DNA of 37,193 bases from JBNARI01 sp049718765 (GTDB taxonomy: Bacteria; Bacillota; Sulfobacillia; DUMF01). The notes below the pieces were generated by a model. That model ran no database searches and had not been told where the DNA came from. It saw only the letters and a program-made list of their open reading frames with translations. The DNA lies in the NCBI GenBank assembly GCA_049718765.1, contig JBNARI010000020.1:1-37193 (forward strand), given 5' to 3'. Of the stretch, positions 16,987-24,972 are shown in pieces. The position numbers were made by a program, and so were the translations under genes. Within the stretch, counting starts at the first letter, position 1, and each line of letters starts with the position of its first letter.

Positions 16987-17895
16987 TTGGCAAAGGTCAG
17001 GGTGGCAGTAGTTGGCTTTGGGAATGTTGGAAGAGCAGCACTGGCCGCTGTGAAGGATTCGCCAGACATGGAGCTTGCGGGAATTGTGATCCGCAACCCC
17101 GGGAAACTAGCTGAGGTTGTGAAGGAAGTCGGGGATGTTCCAGTAACCACGGACGTGTGTCAACTTGGCGATGTGAAAGTGGCCATGTTGTGTGTGGCGA
17201 GCCGTGCAATCCGCGAAGTGGCGCCTTTGTATTTGAAGCTCGGGATCAACACGGTGGACAGTTTCGACGTGCACGGACAGTCGCTCCTTGATCTCAGAGC
17301 TGAGCTCAATGCTATAGCCAGGGCCGCAGGCGCCGTGGCAATAATTTCTGCTGGGTGGGACCCAGGCACTGACTCTGTTGTGCGAGCTATAATGGAGGTA
17401 CTGGCGCCCCGCGGCATCACCTACACCGACTTTGGCCCGGGCATGAGCATGGGCCATACAGTTGCAGCAAAAGCAGTGGATGGGGTGGTAGACGCGCTGT
17501 CTATCACCATACCCCAGGGCATGGGGCTTCACAGACGGTTGGTTTACGTCAAGCTCAAACCCGAGACGCGGCCAGAGGAAGTGGAACGGGCAATATTGCG
17601 CGACCCTTACTTTGCCCATGATGATACAAGAGTCTGCGTGGTTGAGGATGTGGACTCCTTAATTGACACTGGGCATGGAGTGAAGATTCAACGCAAGGGT
17701 GTGGCAGCAGGTGCTCACAACCAGCGAATGCAGTTTAAAATGTGGGTAACCAACCCTGCTGTTACTGCTCAAGTCATGGTATGCGCTGCAAGAGCCAGCT
17801 TGAAGCAACAACCCGGGTGTTACACGATGCTCGAGGTTCCTGTAATCGATTTCATTCACGGAGAAAGGGAAGAGCTGCTACGAAGGCTAGTCTAA
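16987..17895 (+). CDS. ddh: meso-Diaminopimelate D-dehydrogenase
   Basis: NADP-dependent enzyme that interconverts meso-diaminopimelate and L-2-amino-6-oxopimelate plus ammonia, acting on the D-centre. The N-terminal Rossmann motif is VVGFGNVGRAAL (VxGxGNxGR in the family). Other family blocks are NTVDSFDVHG, ISAGWDPGTDSV (normally STGWDPGM), TDFGPGMSMGHTVAA and the C-terminal GCYTMLEVPVIDF. The 302 residues are near the family's usual size. The start is TTG 16987 with GAGGAGGGG five bases before; the longer frame from 16927 would begin at the promoter. It is the first gene of a sigma-54-driven operon with an amino-acid ABC importer and dapF, which suggests catabolic or scavenging use rather than only lysine synthesis. 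Relatives can act on other D-amino acids. Confidence 0.85.
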   Translation: MAKVRVAVVGFGNVGRAALAAVKDSPDMELAGIVIRNPGKLAEVVKEVGDVPVTTDVCQLGDVKVAMLCVASRAIREVAPLYLKLGINTVDSFDVHGQSLLDLRAELNAIARAAGAVAIISAGWDPGTDSVVRAIMEVLAPRGITYTDFGPGMSMGHTVAAKAVDGVVDALSITIPQGMGLHRRLVYVKLKPETRPEEVERAILRDPYFAHDDTRVCVVEDVDSLIDTGHGVKIQRKGVAAGAHNQRMQFKMWVTNPAVTAQVMVCAARASLKQQPGCYTMLEVPVIDFIHGEREELLRRLV

Positions 17896-17979
17896 ATGGA
17901 GGAGGTGGTAATCACAGTATAGAAGCTGATTGAGGCGCATATCAGTTCAAACCGGACCATATGAGGAGGGGGCTATCAC

Positions 17980-19194
17980 ATGTACTGGAGGAAAGTTCTA
18001 GGCGCTTTGCTTGTGCTGGTGCTGGCAGTAGTACTGGTTGCAGGGTGTGCTTCTCAACCTGCGCAAAAGCCAGCGGAGAAAGCTCCAGAAAAGAAGGAAG
18101 AGGCCAAAGAGCCGGAAACCATCAAGATCGGTCATGCTGTGGCGCTCACTGGCGATGCATCCATGTGGGGCCAATCTGAAGCCAACGCCCTAAAAATGAC
18201 AGTGGACAAGATCAACGCACAGGGCGGGGTAATGGGCAAGAAGCTCCAAGTGATTGCCTATGACACCAGGGCAGACTCCGTTGAGGCTGTCAATGTTGCC
18301 AAGAGGCTCATCGAACAGGACAAGGTTGTAGCAATAATCGGGCCTGCTCAGAGCGGGGTAAGCATTGCCTTGGCTTCTGTCGCTGAGCCTGCAAAGGTTC
18401 CTTTCATTGCCACTACTGCAAGTAACCCGTACGTGACTATCGACAAGAACACCAACAAGGTGCGGCAGTATGCGTTCAGGGTTTGCTTCATCGATCCGTT
18501 CCAGGGCACAGTGGCTGCGCAGTTTGCTAAAGACAAGCTGGGTGCTAAGACTGCCGCAGTGCTGTACGACGTAGGCTCTGACTATTCTTCGTGGTTGGCA
18601 CAGTACTTCATCGAGGCGTTTGAGAAAGTTGGCGGCAAGATAGTGGGCAAGGAAGCTTTCCGTAGCGGCGAGCTTGATTACAGGGCTATGCTGGGCAAGA
18701 TCAAACAGGCAAACCCCGACGTGATATTCATCCCCACGGCCCAAAAGGAAGCGGCCCTTGCGGCCAAGCAAGCTCGGGATCTGGGTATCAAGTCAAAACT
18801 GCTCGGAGGGGACAACTGGGGTAGTCCTGACATAATCCAACTTGGTGGCAAGGCAATTGAGGGCTCGTACTTTGTCAACATGGCCGCCTTGGAGGATCCC
18901 GACATTCAGGGGTTCATCAAGGAATACAAGGAGAAGTTTGGGTCTGACCCAGTGCTTCCCAACCCTGTGATGGCAGTGGACGCAGTGTACATGCTAGTTG
19001 ACGCCATCAAGAGGGCTGGAAGCCTTGAGGGCGAGAAGCTGGCAAAGGCGCTGGAATCCACCAAAGACTTGCAGGTGCTCACAGGGAAGCTCACCATTGA
19101 CCCTGCCACTCACAACCCGTTGAACAAGCCAGCGGTCATCCAGCAAATCAAAGAAGGTAAGTTCGTATTCGTGGAGAAGTACGTTACCAAGTAA
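17980..19194 (+). CDS. livJ: Branched-chain-amino-acid-type ABC transporter binding protein (lipoprotein)
   Basis: Extracytoplasmic receptor of the HAAT-type importer. A leader of about 22 residues ends in LVAGC, so Cys23 is the lipidated N-terminus. A Lys/Glu/Pro-rich linker (about 27-45) precedes the type I periplasmic-binding fold, beginning IKIGHAVALTGDASMWGQ and including IIGPAQSGVSIALASVAEPA. At 404 residues the length is normal. AGGAGGGGG lies before ATG 17980. It follows ddh by 84 bases. The linked diaminopimelate genes make a polar diamino acid a more likely ligand than leucine, but the binding pocket cannot be read by eye. Confidence 0.9.
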   Translation: MYWRKVLGALLVLVLAVVLVAGCASQPAQKPAEKAPEKKEEAKEPETIKIGHAVALTGDASMWGQSEANALKMTVDKINAQGGVMGKKLQVIAYDTRADSVEAVNVAKRLIEQDKVVAIIGPAQSGVSIALASVAEPAKVPFIATTASNPYVTIDKNTNKVRQYAFRVCFIDPFQGTVAAQFAKDKLGAKTAAVLYDVGSDYSSWLAQYFIEAFEKVGGKIVGKEAFRSGELDYRAMLGKIKQANPDVIFIPTAQKEAALAAKQARDLGIKSKLLGGDNWGSPDIIQLGGKAIEGSYFVNMAALEDPDIQGFIKEYKEKFGSDPVLPNPVMAVDAVYMLVDAIKRAGSLEGEKLAKALESTKDLQVLTGKLTIDPATHNPLNKPAVIQQIKEGKFVFVEKYVTK

Positions 19195-19210
19195 CTACCA
19201 CACGGCGCGG

Positions 19211-19236
19211 GGCGGGACGGCATATGGCCTCCCGCC
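19211..19236 (+). repeat. Intercistronic hairpin between livJ and livH
   Basis: GGCGGGA (19211-19217) and TCCCGCC (19230-19236) form a GC-rich stem with a 12-base loop, 17 bases after the livJ stop. There is no T-run. Such hairpins often keep expression of a binding protein above that of its permease genes. Confidence 0.5.
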
Positions 19237-19258
19237 TGCCGATCATGGGGGGTTCGGG

Positions 19259-20131
19259 TTGTTCCTTCAAAGCCTAGTGACGGGTCTTGCTGTGGGTGGC
19301 ATATATGCACTGATGGCTGTGGGCTACTCCCTCGTGTTCAGCATCTTGAACTTCTCCAATTTCGCTCATGGATCGGTCATTATGCTTGGGGCATATGCTG
19401 GGTACTTCATGTTGACCCTCGCAAAGGCGCCCTTTTGGCTGGCAGTCTTGGGCTCCATGGTATTTGCTGCTCTCATTGCCATGATTAACGAGATGACCGC
19501 TTACAGACAGTTGAGACTGAGGGGAGCGCGGCCGCTCTATTTTATGATTTCCGCAATGGGAGTGTCCATACTCCTGGAAAACCTAGTTTACGCCACTTTG
19601 GGCGCGCACTTTTACGCTTATCCCCAAATCCTCGAACAAGAGACGGTGGACCTTTTTGGAGCCTCCATTGGATGGCTTGATCTCTTTGCGATTGGGTTTT
19701 CTGCAACAGCCATAACCTTGCTGGACCAGTTTATAAAGAAGACTAAGGCTGGCATGGCAATCAGGGCTGCTTCCTACGACATGACCGTAGCTTCGGTCTT
19801 CGGCGTCAACATAAACAGGCTAATTTCCTTGGTATTCTTGCTTGCAGGGGCATTGGCTGGTCTTTCCGGAGTATACCTGGGAATGAAATATATGGCATAT
19901 CCCACCATGGGATGGATTACAAACAAGGCCTACATTGCCGCAGTGATAGGGGGTCTTGGGAGCCTCCCAGGGGCAGTCATTGGAGGTGTGCTCCTTGGAC
20001 TGCTTGAGACCATGGTTTCCACATACCTTTCGTCCATAATTCGGGACGTGTTCAGCTTTTCCATACTGGTAATATTTTTGCTCATAATGCCCTCTGGCCT
20101 CTTGGGGCGCTACGTGGAAGAGAAGATCTGA
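19259..20131 (+). CDS. livH: Branched-chain-amino-acid-type ABC transporter permease LivH
   Basis: First membrane subunit of the importer, 290 residues with about eight hydrophobic helices. Family blocks are GLAVGGIYALMAVGYSLVF near the N-terminus, ILNFSNFAHGSVIMLGAY, AIRAASYDMTVASVFGVNIN and the C-terminal AAVIGGLGSLPGAVIGGVLLG, all diagnostic of LivH. The start is TTG 19259 after a GGGGGG tract; no ATG is available near it. It forms the pore with LivM. Confidence 0.92.
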   Translation: MFLQSLVTGLAVGGIYALMAVGYSLVFSILNFSNFAHGSVIMLGAYAGYFMLTLAKAPFWLAVLGSMVFAALIAMINEMTAYRQLRLRGARPLYFMISAMGVSILLENLVYATLGAHFYAYPQILEQETVDLFGASIGWLDLFAIGFSATAITLLDQFIKKTKAGMAIRAASYDMTVASVFGVNINRLISLVFLLAGALAGLSGVYLGMKYMAYPTMGWITNKAYIAAVIGGLGSLPGAVIGGVLLGLLETMVSTYLSSIIRDVFSFSILVIFLLIMPSGLLGRYVEEKI

Positions 20132-20154
20132 ACTGACGAGGTGATCGCGGGAGA

Positions 20155-21015
20155 ATGGAGTATTACCTAGGAGTACTTACCGTATCCTTGATAAACGTGA
20201 TCGCCACTACTGGCTTGAACATATTCACTGGCTTCACAGGCTTGTTTTCCCTGGGCCACGCCGCTTTCATGGCGATAGGCGCCTACACTTCCGCAATCCT
20301 GACCTACTTTTACGGTGTGAACTACTACGTTGCTCTGCTTGCAGGCGCTGCTGCCGCCGCTCTTGTGAGTCTGGCCATTGGGTACCCCACGCTCAGGACC
20401 AAGTTGCGTGGGGATTATTTCGCCATAGCCACGCTTGGCTTTGGCGAAGCAGTGAGGGTCATCCTGGAAAACCTCAAGATCACACAAGGGGCCAGGGGAC
20501 TCCCCGGGATTGCCAAGTACACCGGGTTGTGGAATACCCTGGTGATTGCGGCGGCGGTACTTTGGTTGGCGCGCAACTTTGTCAACTCTACATACGGTCG
20601 GAACGCCGTTGCAATACGGGAGGACGCGATTGCCGGTGAGATGCTGGGTATAAGGCTCTTGGAGACCAAACTCATCTCGCTTGGGTTCAGCGCAGCGTGC
20701 GCAGGATTGGCTGGGGGCTTGTATGCCCACTACCTGTCGTTTATCCAGCCAGTCATGTTTACCATGGTGCAATCTACCCAGCTCACCGCAGCTGTTGTTT
20801 GTGGTGGCACAGGTAGCATCAGTGGCCCAGCAATTGCTGCGGTGCTGTTCGTGGTTGTGCCAGAGCTGCTTAGAGCAGCACAAATGTGGCGTCTGGTGCT
20901 TTATGGCGCTTTGCTGGTTTTAATCATGATATTCCGACCCGAAGGGATTATGGGATACAGGGAAATAAGGTTGCCAAGGTTCACGCAAGCCGGTGCCCTG
21001 CGCCAGAGAAAGTAG
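20155..21015 (+). CDS. livM: Branched-chain-amino-acid-type ABC transporter permease LivM
   Basis: Second membrane subunit, 286 residues. Diagnostic segments are LNIFTGFTGLFSLGHAAFMAIGAYTSAIL (shown by its FTGLFSLGHAAF core), RGDYFAIATLGFGEAVRVIL and the late GGTGSISGPAIAAVLFVV. It has about eight predicted membrane helices, with RPEGIMGYRE near the C-terminus as in most LivM proteins. ATG 20155 has GAGGTGATC and GGGAG upstream. It follows livH by 23 bases. Confidence 0.92.
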   Translation: MEYYLGVLTVSLINVIATTGLNIFTGFTGLFSLGHAAFMAIGAYTSAILTYFYGVNYYVALLAGAAAAALVSLAIGYPTLRTKLRGDYFAIATLGFGEAVRVILENLKITQGARGLPGIAKYTGLWNTLVIAAAVLWLARNFVNSTYGRNAVAIREDAIAGEMLGIRLLETKLISLGFSAACAGLAGGLYAHYLSFIQPVMFTMVQSTQLTAAVVCGGTGSISGPAIAAVLFVVVPELLRAAQMWRLVLYGALLVLIMIFRPEGIMGYREIRLPRFTQAGALRQRK

Positions 21016-21107
21016 CTACAGGTTGGCGACTTGGGGCACTTGCCGCTGTGTTTGGACCGCACGAAGCCGCTACAGCTCTCCCCAGGGGCGAAGTGAGGCA
21101 CTGGGAA

Positions 21108-21149
21108 GGAGGGAAAACCTGGTCTGGGGATCGGCTTGACCAGTGCATG
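21108..21149 (+). promoter_or_regulatory. GGAGG-hairpin-ATG leader, copy A (before livG)
   Basis: GGAGG (21108-21112), GGAAAAC, then a stem CTGGTC (21119-21124) with GACCAG (21138-21143) and, three bases later, ATG 21147. The segment GGAGG-GAAAACCTGGTCTG is nearly identical to copy B at 28956. If the hairpin forms, the ribosome site and ATG come within normal distance of each other. Confidence 0.5.
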
Positions 21150-21959
21150 GTCAGGCTGGAGGAACCAGGTGCACCGGTGGCATACCTTGAGGTCAAAGGA
21201 CTGAGCAAGAATTTCGGTGGGGTGGTTGCGCTCAAATCGGTAACGTTCGGTGTTGAGCAGGGTGAAATATTTGGCCTGATAGGCCCAAACGGCGCTGGAA
21301 AGACCACGGTGTTCAACCTGATCACTGGATTCTACAGGGCCAGCTCAGGGTCAATACTGTTGAAGGGGCACGAGCTGACCAAGGTGAACGCTGCGGACAT
21401 TGTGCGGTTGGGGGTTGCCCGCACCTTTCAAAACATCAGGTTGTTCTCGAACCTCAGCGTGTTGGAGAACGTCAAGGCTGCGTGCCATATGAAGACCAAA
21501 TACGGACTGGGTGCTGCACTCCTCAGGCTGCCACGAGTGGTGTCCAACGAAAGGGAAATAACTGAGTTCGCCATGCGGCAGTTGGAAAGGGTGGGTCTGC
21601 AAGGAAGATGGGCGGACAGAGCTTCCAGCTTACCCTATGGCCTGCAGCGCAAACTGGAAATAGCAAGGGCGCTGGCGCTTGAACCAGATTTGTTGCTCTT
21701 GGATGAGCCTGCAGCTGGCATGAACCCCGACGAGTCTCTCGAGCTGGTGGACTTGATCCGGCGGATCCACGAGGAGTCTGGTCTCACGGTTATCCTCATT
21801 GAGCACCATATGGACGTGGTGATGAACCTGTGCAAGAGGATCCTGGTGTTGAACTTCGGAGAACCCCTGGCACAAGGAACTCCTGGGGAGATTCAGGCAG
21901 ATCCGCGCGTGATCAAGGCTTACTTGGGGGAGGAATTTGCACGTGCTGGAGGTAGATAA
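21147..21959 (+). CDS. livG: Branched-chain-amino-acid-type ABC transporter ATPase LivG
   Basis: Cytoplasmic ATPase. Walker A is GPNGAGKTT, the Q-loop segment is VARTFQNIRLF, Walker B is LLLDEPAAGMNP and the switch histidine is in VILIEHHMDVVM. The signature helix reads LPYGLQRKLEIARAL: the LSGGQ motif is degenerate (YGLQR), which is normal for LivG. ATG 21147 gives 270 residues and fits the hairpin-bridged ribosome site; GTG 21177, after GGAGGAA with a 12-base spacer, gives 260 residues and the N-terminus most LivG proteins have. The choice is open. The frame extends further upstream through the livM end, but that part is not credible. Confidence 0.9.
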   Translation: MVRLEEPGAPVAYLEVKGLSKNFGGVVALKSVTFGVEQGEIFGLIGPNGAGKTTVFNLITGFYRASSGSILLKGHELTKVNAADIVRLGVARTFQNIRLFSNLSVLENVKAACHMKTKYGLGAALLRLPRVVSNEREITEFAMRQLERVGLQGRWADRASSLPYGLQRKLEIARALALEPDLLLLDEPAAGMNPDESLELVDLIRRIHEESGLTVILIEHHMDVVMNLCKRILVLNFGEPLAQGTPGEIQADPRVIKAYLGEEFARAGGR

Positions 21960-22650
21960 CGTTTGTGTGTTTTACGGACGCATTCAGGCGCTATACGGTG
22001 TTTCGCTTCGCGTTGAGCAGGGACAAATAGTCTCCCTCATCGGGGCAAACGGGGCAGGAAAGTCTACCCTGATGTGGACGGTGATGGGAGTACTCAAGCC
22101 TCGCAGCGGTAGGATAAGATTCATGGGGAGCCCACTTCCCGACAGCCCTGATAAAGTGTTCCGGGCAGGAGTTGCCTTGGTGCCGGAAAGGCGGCGGTTG
22201 TTCGCTAACCTCACCGTCAGGGAGAACCTGCTGATGGGTGCCTACTTGAGGAATCACAGCCAAATCGGTGAGGATCTTGACAGGATCTTTCAACTGTTCC
22301 CTGTGCTCAAGGAAAGGATGGGTCAGTACGCGGGTACCTTGTCCGGTGGGGAGCAGCAAATGTTGGCAATCAGTCGAGCGCTCATGGCAAAGCCAAAACT
22401 GATGTTGCTGGACGAGCCATCCCTTGGGCTTGCACCTGCGCTTGCCAGCGAGGTGTTCAGGGCAATTGAGGAGATAAGGCAAACTGGCACTACCATACTC
22501 TTGGCAGAACAGAACGCGTATAAGGCTTTGGAGATGGCTAACAAGGCGTACGTGCTAGAGACAGGCAGGGTAGTGAAATCTGGACCTGGGCGGGAGCTGC
22601 TTGAGGATCCTTCAGTGCAGCAGGCGTATCTTGGTGTGAGTACTAATTGA
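21943..22650 (+). CDS. livF: Branched-chain-amino-acid-type ABC transporter ATPase LivF
   Basis: Second cytoplasmic ATPase of the importer. Walker A is GANGAGKST, the Q-loop region includes VPERRRLFANLTVRENL, the signature is LSGGEQQMLAISRAL and Walker B is LMLLDEPSLGL, followed by LAEQN with Asn where many ABC proteins have the switch His, as is usual in LivF. GTG 21943 lies nine bases after GGAGG; TTG 21937 would be too close. It overlaps the end of livG by 17 bases, so the two are translationally coupled. About 235 residues. Confidence 0.92.
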   Translation: MLEVDNVCVFYGRIQALYGVSLRVEQGQIVSLIGANGAGKSTLMWTVMGVLKPRSGRIRFMGSPLPDSPDKVFRAGVALVPERRRLFANLTVRENLLMGAYLRNHSQIGEDLDRIFQLFPVLKERMGQYAGTLSGGEQQMLAISRALMAKPKLMLLDEPSLGLAPALASEVFRAIEEIRQTGTTILLAEQNAYKALEMANKAYVLETGRVVKSGPGRELLEDPSVQQAYLGVSTN

Positions 22651-22679
22651 TTCCATTGCATGTCAAGGGGGCATGTTGG

Positions 22680-23552
22680 TTGCTTGGGCAAACAGTTCCA
22701 TTTTGGAAGATGAATGGCTGCGGCAACGACTTCATAGTCATAGACAACCGAGACAACAAGCTCGAGGGGTTCAACTTGCCTGAGTTCGTGAAAAGGGTGT
22801 GCCAGAGGCGCGTTTGTGTTGGGGCAGACGGCTTGCTGCTTCTCGAGAATTCTAGCATTGCTCACTTCAAGATGCGGTACTTCAATTCTGACGGGAGCGA
22901 AGGGGAAATGTGTGGCAACGGTGCCAGGTGCCTGTGCAGGTTTGCCTACCTGATCGGCGCCGCGCCGGAGCAAATGAGCTTTGAGACCGCAGCTGGGGTC
23001 CACCACGCTAGGGTTCAGGGATCCCAGGTGAGGCTGGAATTGCCCAATGTTTCCCTAAGCCAGTTCGCCCTAGGTTGTGATTGCGTGGTGTGTGGGCAAT
23101 CCAGAAAAGTGCACTGCAGTGTGGTGGGAGTTCCCCACGCGGTGGTTTTGGAGACCAATGTCATGGCAAAGGCGCCCGACAGGGTGCGCCAAGAGGCTAG
23201 GGCCATTGCCTCAAGACGGGAGATGTTCCCCCAGGGCACAAATGTCAACTTCGTGGAGGTTCGCGACAGACACAACTTGATCGTTCGGACCTACGAGAGA
23301 GGGGTGGAGGACGAAACCTTAGCTTGCGGCACTGGATCCACGGCTGCAGCCATTGTAGCCGCGCTTCTTGGCTTGGCTGAGGCACCAGTAGCTGTGCGCA
23401 CCAGAGGAGGCGTACTACGGGTGAACTTTGATATCACGGGGAGTTGGGTGGCCAACGTGACCTTGGAAGGGGAAGCACGGGTTGTCGCTACGGGTCACAT
23501 CGTGCAGGAAGGTTGGGAGGACGCTGGTCTGTCTGGGCGCACCCTTTCGTGA
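22680..23552 (+). CDS. dapF: Diaminopimelate epimerase
   Basis: Interconverts LL- and meso-diaminopimelate by a two-cysteine mechanism without cofactor. Both catalytic cysteines are present: MCGNGARC (first) and LACGTGSTA (second). The N-terminal KMNGCGNDFIVID and central FNSDGSEGEMCGNG blocks are diagnostic, and TNVNFVEV and the E in YERGVEDETLACG are also in place. About 290 residues, normal. TTG 22680 has AAGGGGG eight bases before; the frame is open back to a TTG at 22647 that overlaps the livF stop. Being last in the ddh-liv operon, it would let the cell feed imported LL-diaminopimelate to Ddh, or supply meso-diaminopimelate for the wall. Confidence 0.9.
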   Translation: MLGQTVPFWKMNGCGNDFIVIDNRDNKLEGFNLPEFVKRVCQRRVCVGADGLLLLENSSIAHFKMRYFNSDGSEGEMCGNGARCLCRFAYLIGAAPEQMSFETAAGVHHARVQGSQVRLELPNVSLSQFALGCDCVVCGQSRKVHCSVVGVPHAVVLETNVMAKAPDRVRQEARAIASRREMFPQGTNVNFVEVRDRHNLIVRTYERGVEDETLACGTGSTAAAIVAALLGLAEAPVAVRTRGGVLRVNFDITGSWVANVTLEGEARVVATGHIVQEGWEDAGLSGRTLS

Positions 23553-24412
23553 TTGGGGACACTCGCTATGGCAATGCCTGCAAGCACCATGCACACCCCT
23601 AGTATTTCGCCAAAGCCGAGGCGTTCCCCGAGCACTATGACTCCTAACAGGGCTGCTGCCACGGGTTCTATGTTTGCCGCAATGGCCACACGACTTGCTT
23701 GAGTCCTGCTGAGTGCCCAAGTGAATAGCACGAAGGCGGTGAAACCTGGACCAATGGCCAGAGCAGCAACCGCTGCCCATCCCAGAGGGGGCAGGTTGAA
23801 GTTCTGACCAGCCAGGGAAGGTAAGGAGTACACTGCAAGGATTGGTATGCCAAACAGGCTGGACCACCATTGTAGGGTGATAGGGTTGTATTGGACTACA
23901 ACCCTTTTGAGCAACATGGTGTATGTGGCGTATAGGAACCCTGATGCGAGTCCAGATGCAAAGGCAGGGAGCGACACTGTTCCACCTGTGCGGTATACTC
24001 CCGTCACCAGGACAAGGCCTCCAATGGTGAAAGCCAGGGCAACCACCTTGCGACCTGTAATGGTTTCCCCGAGAAACAGTCGGGCAAGGATGATAACGAA
24101 CAGTGGAGCTGTGTAGTTTAGGATGGTGGCTACTGCTACGGTGGTGAGAGTCACCGCCGTGATAAAAAGGGGTTGGGAGCCTGCTGGGCCCACTGCGCCT
24201 AACAAGAGCAAGAACGGCAAGTGCTTCCTTTCTACCCGAAACAGCTTGCGGTCCGTGGAAAGGATCCAGGCTGTGTAAATGAGCCAGGCGGAGCACAGTC
24301 GCAGCAAGGCTATGGTCATGGCCTTCAACCCATGCAGCTGCAAGTACCTGACGAGCAAACCTCCTGCTGCCCAGATGGTTCCTGCTGCGAGGACTGCTAT
24401 GTACTCCAGCAT
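23495..24412 (-). CDS. EamA/DMT-superfamily permease
   Basis: A drug/metabolite-type transporter with two EamA repeats and about ten membrane helices in 305 residues. Repeat 1 has YTAPLFVIILARLFLGETIT and repeat 2 has IEPVAAALLGVIVLGERLG, the paired PxxxxxLxxxxLGE motifs of the family. The C-terminus is hydrophilic and its last ~19 codons overlap the 3' end of dapF on the opposite strand by 58 bases. A metabolite exporter role is typical for the family; placement beside the diaminopimelate operon hints at amino-acid export but is not proof. Confidence 0.85.
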   Translation of the reverse strand: MLEYIAVLAAGTIWAAGGLLVRYLQLHGLKAMTIALLRLCSAWLIYTAWILSTDRKLFRVERKHLPFLLLLGAVGPAGSQPLFITAVTLTTVAVATILNYTAPLFVIILARLFLGETITGRKVVALAFTIGGLVLVTGVYRTGGTVSLPAFASGLASGFLYATYTMLLKRVVVQYNPITLQWWSSLFGIPILAVYSLPSLAGQNFNLPPLGWAAVAALAIGPGFTAFVLFTWALSRTQASRVAIAANIEPVAAALLGVIVLGERLGFGEILGVCMVLAGIAIASVPNHERVRPDRPASSQPSCTM

Positions 24413-24493
24413 ATAACCTGCTTCACCTTTCCCTCTGCTGAGACATCTGCAACGCGTTTGATTCTACAGCAAATGGAGTGTGTTAGGCAACCT

Positions 24494-24522
24494 TTGACTG
24501 TTGGGAGTCATTGTCGTATCAT
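24494..24522 (+). promoter_or_regulatory. Sigma-A promoter of the antitoxin-like gene
   Basis: TTGACT (24494-24499), a 17-base spacer and TATCAT (24517-24522): five of six consensus positions in each box. The transcript should start near 24529, so in-frame TTG codons at 24511 and 24523 cannot be used as starts. Confidence 0.65.
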
Positions 24523-24539
24523 TTGGTTGGAGCAGAAAA

Positions 24540-24559
24540 CTGTACAGAATTCTGTACAG
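24540..24559. promoter_or_regulatory. Twin TGTACA operator (YefM/Phd type)
   Basis: CTGTACAGAATTCTGTACAG is a perfect 20-bp palindrome holding two TGTACA hexamers (24541-24546 and 24553-24558) whose centres are 12 bp apart. TGTACA cores with this spacing are the known binding sites of YefM-type antitoxins in the yefM-yoeB operator. Here they sit at about +11 to +30 of the predicted transcript. Confidence 0.7.
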
Positions 24560-24579
24560 AAGGATGGAGGCCGAGGGCC

Positions 24580-24786
24580 ATTACCAGGACAATCCCTGCC
24601 ACGGAAGCTAGGCAACTTTTCCTGCAACTGCTCGACTGGGTTAACCAGGCCAAGGACAGAGTGGTAATCACTAAGCACGGGAGGCCTGTGGCGGTTATCT
24701 TGAGCTACGACCAGTATGAGCAGCTGATAACTACCGCGGAGGTGCTGAGGTCTGCGTCTCATGATGCCACAAGGGGAGGCCACTGA
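24580..24786 (+). CDS. Phd/YefM-family antitoxin, start codon apparently ATT
   Basis: Short DNA-binding antitoxin, about 68 residues. The N-terminal fold is clear: RTIPATEARQLFLQLLDWV and then DRVVITKHGRPVAVILSYDQYEQL, the core pattern of the family. No ATG, GTG or TTG lies in frame between the promoter/operator and the conserved domain. ATT 24580, nine bases after GGAGG (24566-24570), is the only near-cognate start, as in infC. ATG 24564 is in another frame and closes after 15 codons. So the gene either uses ATT, carries a damaged start or has a frameshift. It overlaps the following toxin-like reading frame by 26 bases. Confidence 0.65.
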   Translation: MTRTIPATEARQLFLQLLDWVNQAKDRVVITKHGRPVAVILSYDQYEQLITTAEVLRSASHDATRGGH

Positions 24787-24972
24787 GGAGATACTGCGCC
24801 ACGTCATGGAGCATCCCGAGCACGGTGTTGCGCTGACCGGGCCTCTGCAAGGGGTGTATTGCTTCACTTGGGGGCAACACAACTGGATTACATACAAGTG
24901 GGATAGTTCTGGAGTAACTGTCCTGCGGGTGCACACGGAACAGGAACCTGTACCCAAGCGAAGAGATCAGCC
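24761..24972 (+). pseudogene. RelE/ParE-like toxin remnant, in frame with the next gene
   Basis: From ATG 24761 about 70 codons resemble the second half of a RelE-type toxin: a helix ending in NP-like EHPEHGVAL, then TGPLQGVYCFTWGQHNWITYKW and VTVLRVHTEQE, matching the family pattern LxGxLkGlyrxrvGdyRxxYxx...vxvLxIxHRxxxY. The usual first strand and helix are missing, and the catalytic Arg and Tyr positions are not kept (HNWITYKW, HTEQE). The frame has no stop and runs directly into the MocA-like gene. An inactive remnant of a toxin paired with the upstream antitoxin is the simplest reading. The resemblance is by eye and modest. Confidence 0.5.

Noticed and set aside
24511..24579. TTG starts at 24511 and 24523 for the antitoxin
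   Set aside because: They fall inside or at the predicted promoter, upstream of the transcript start and operator.
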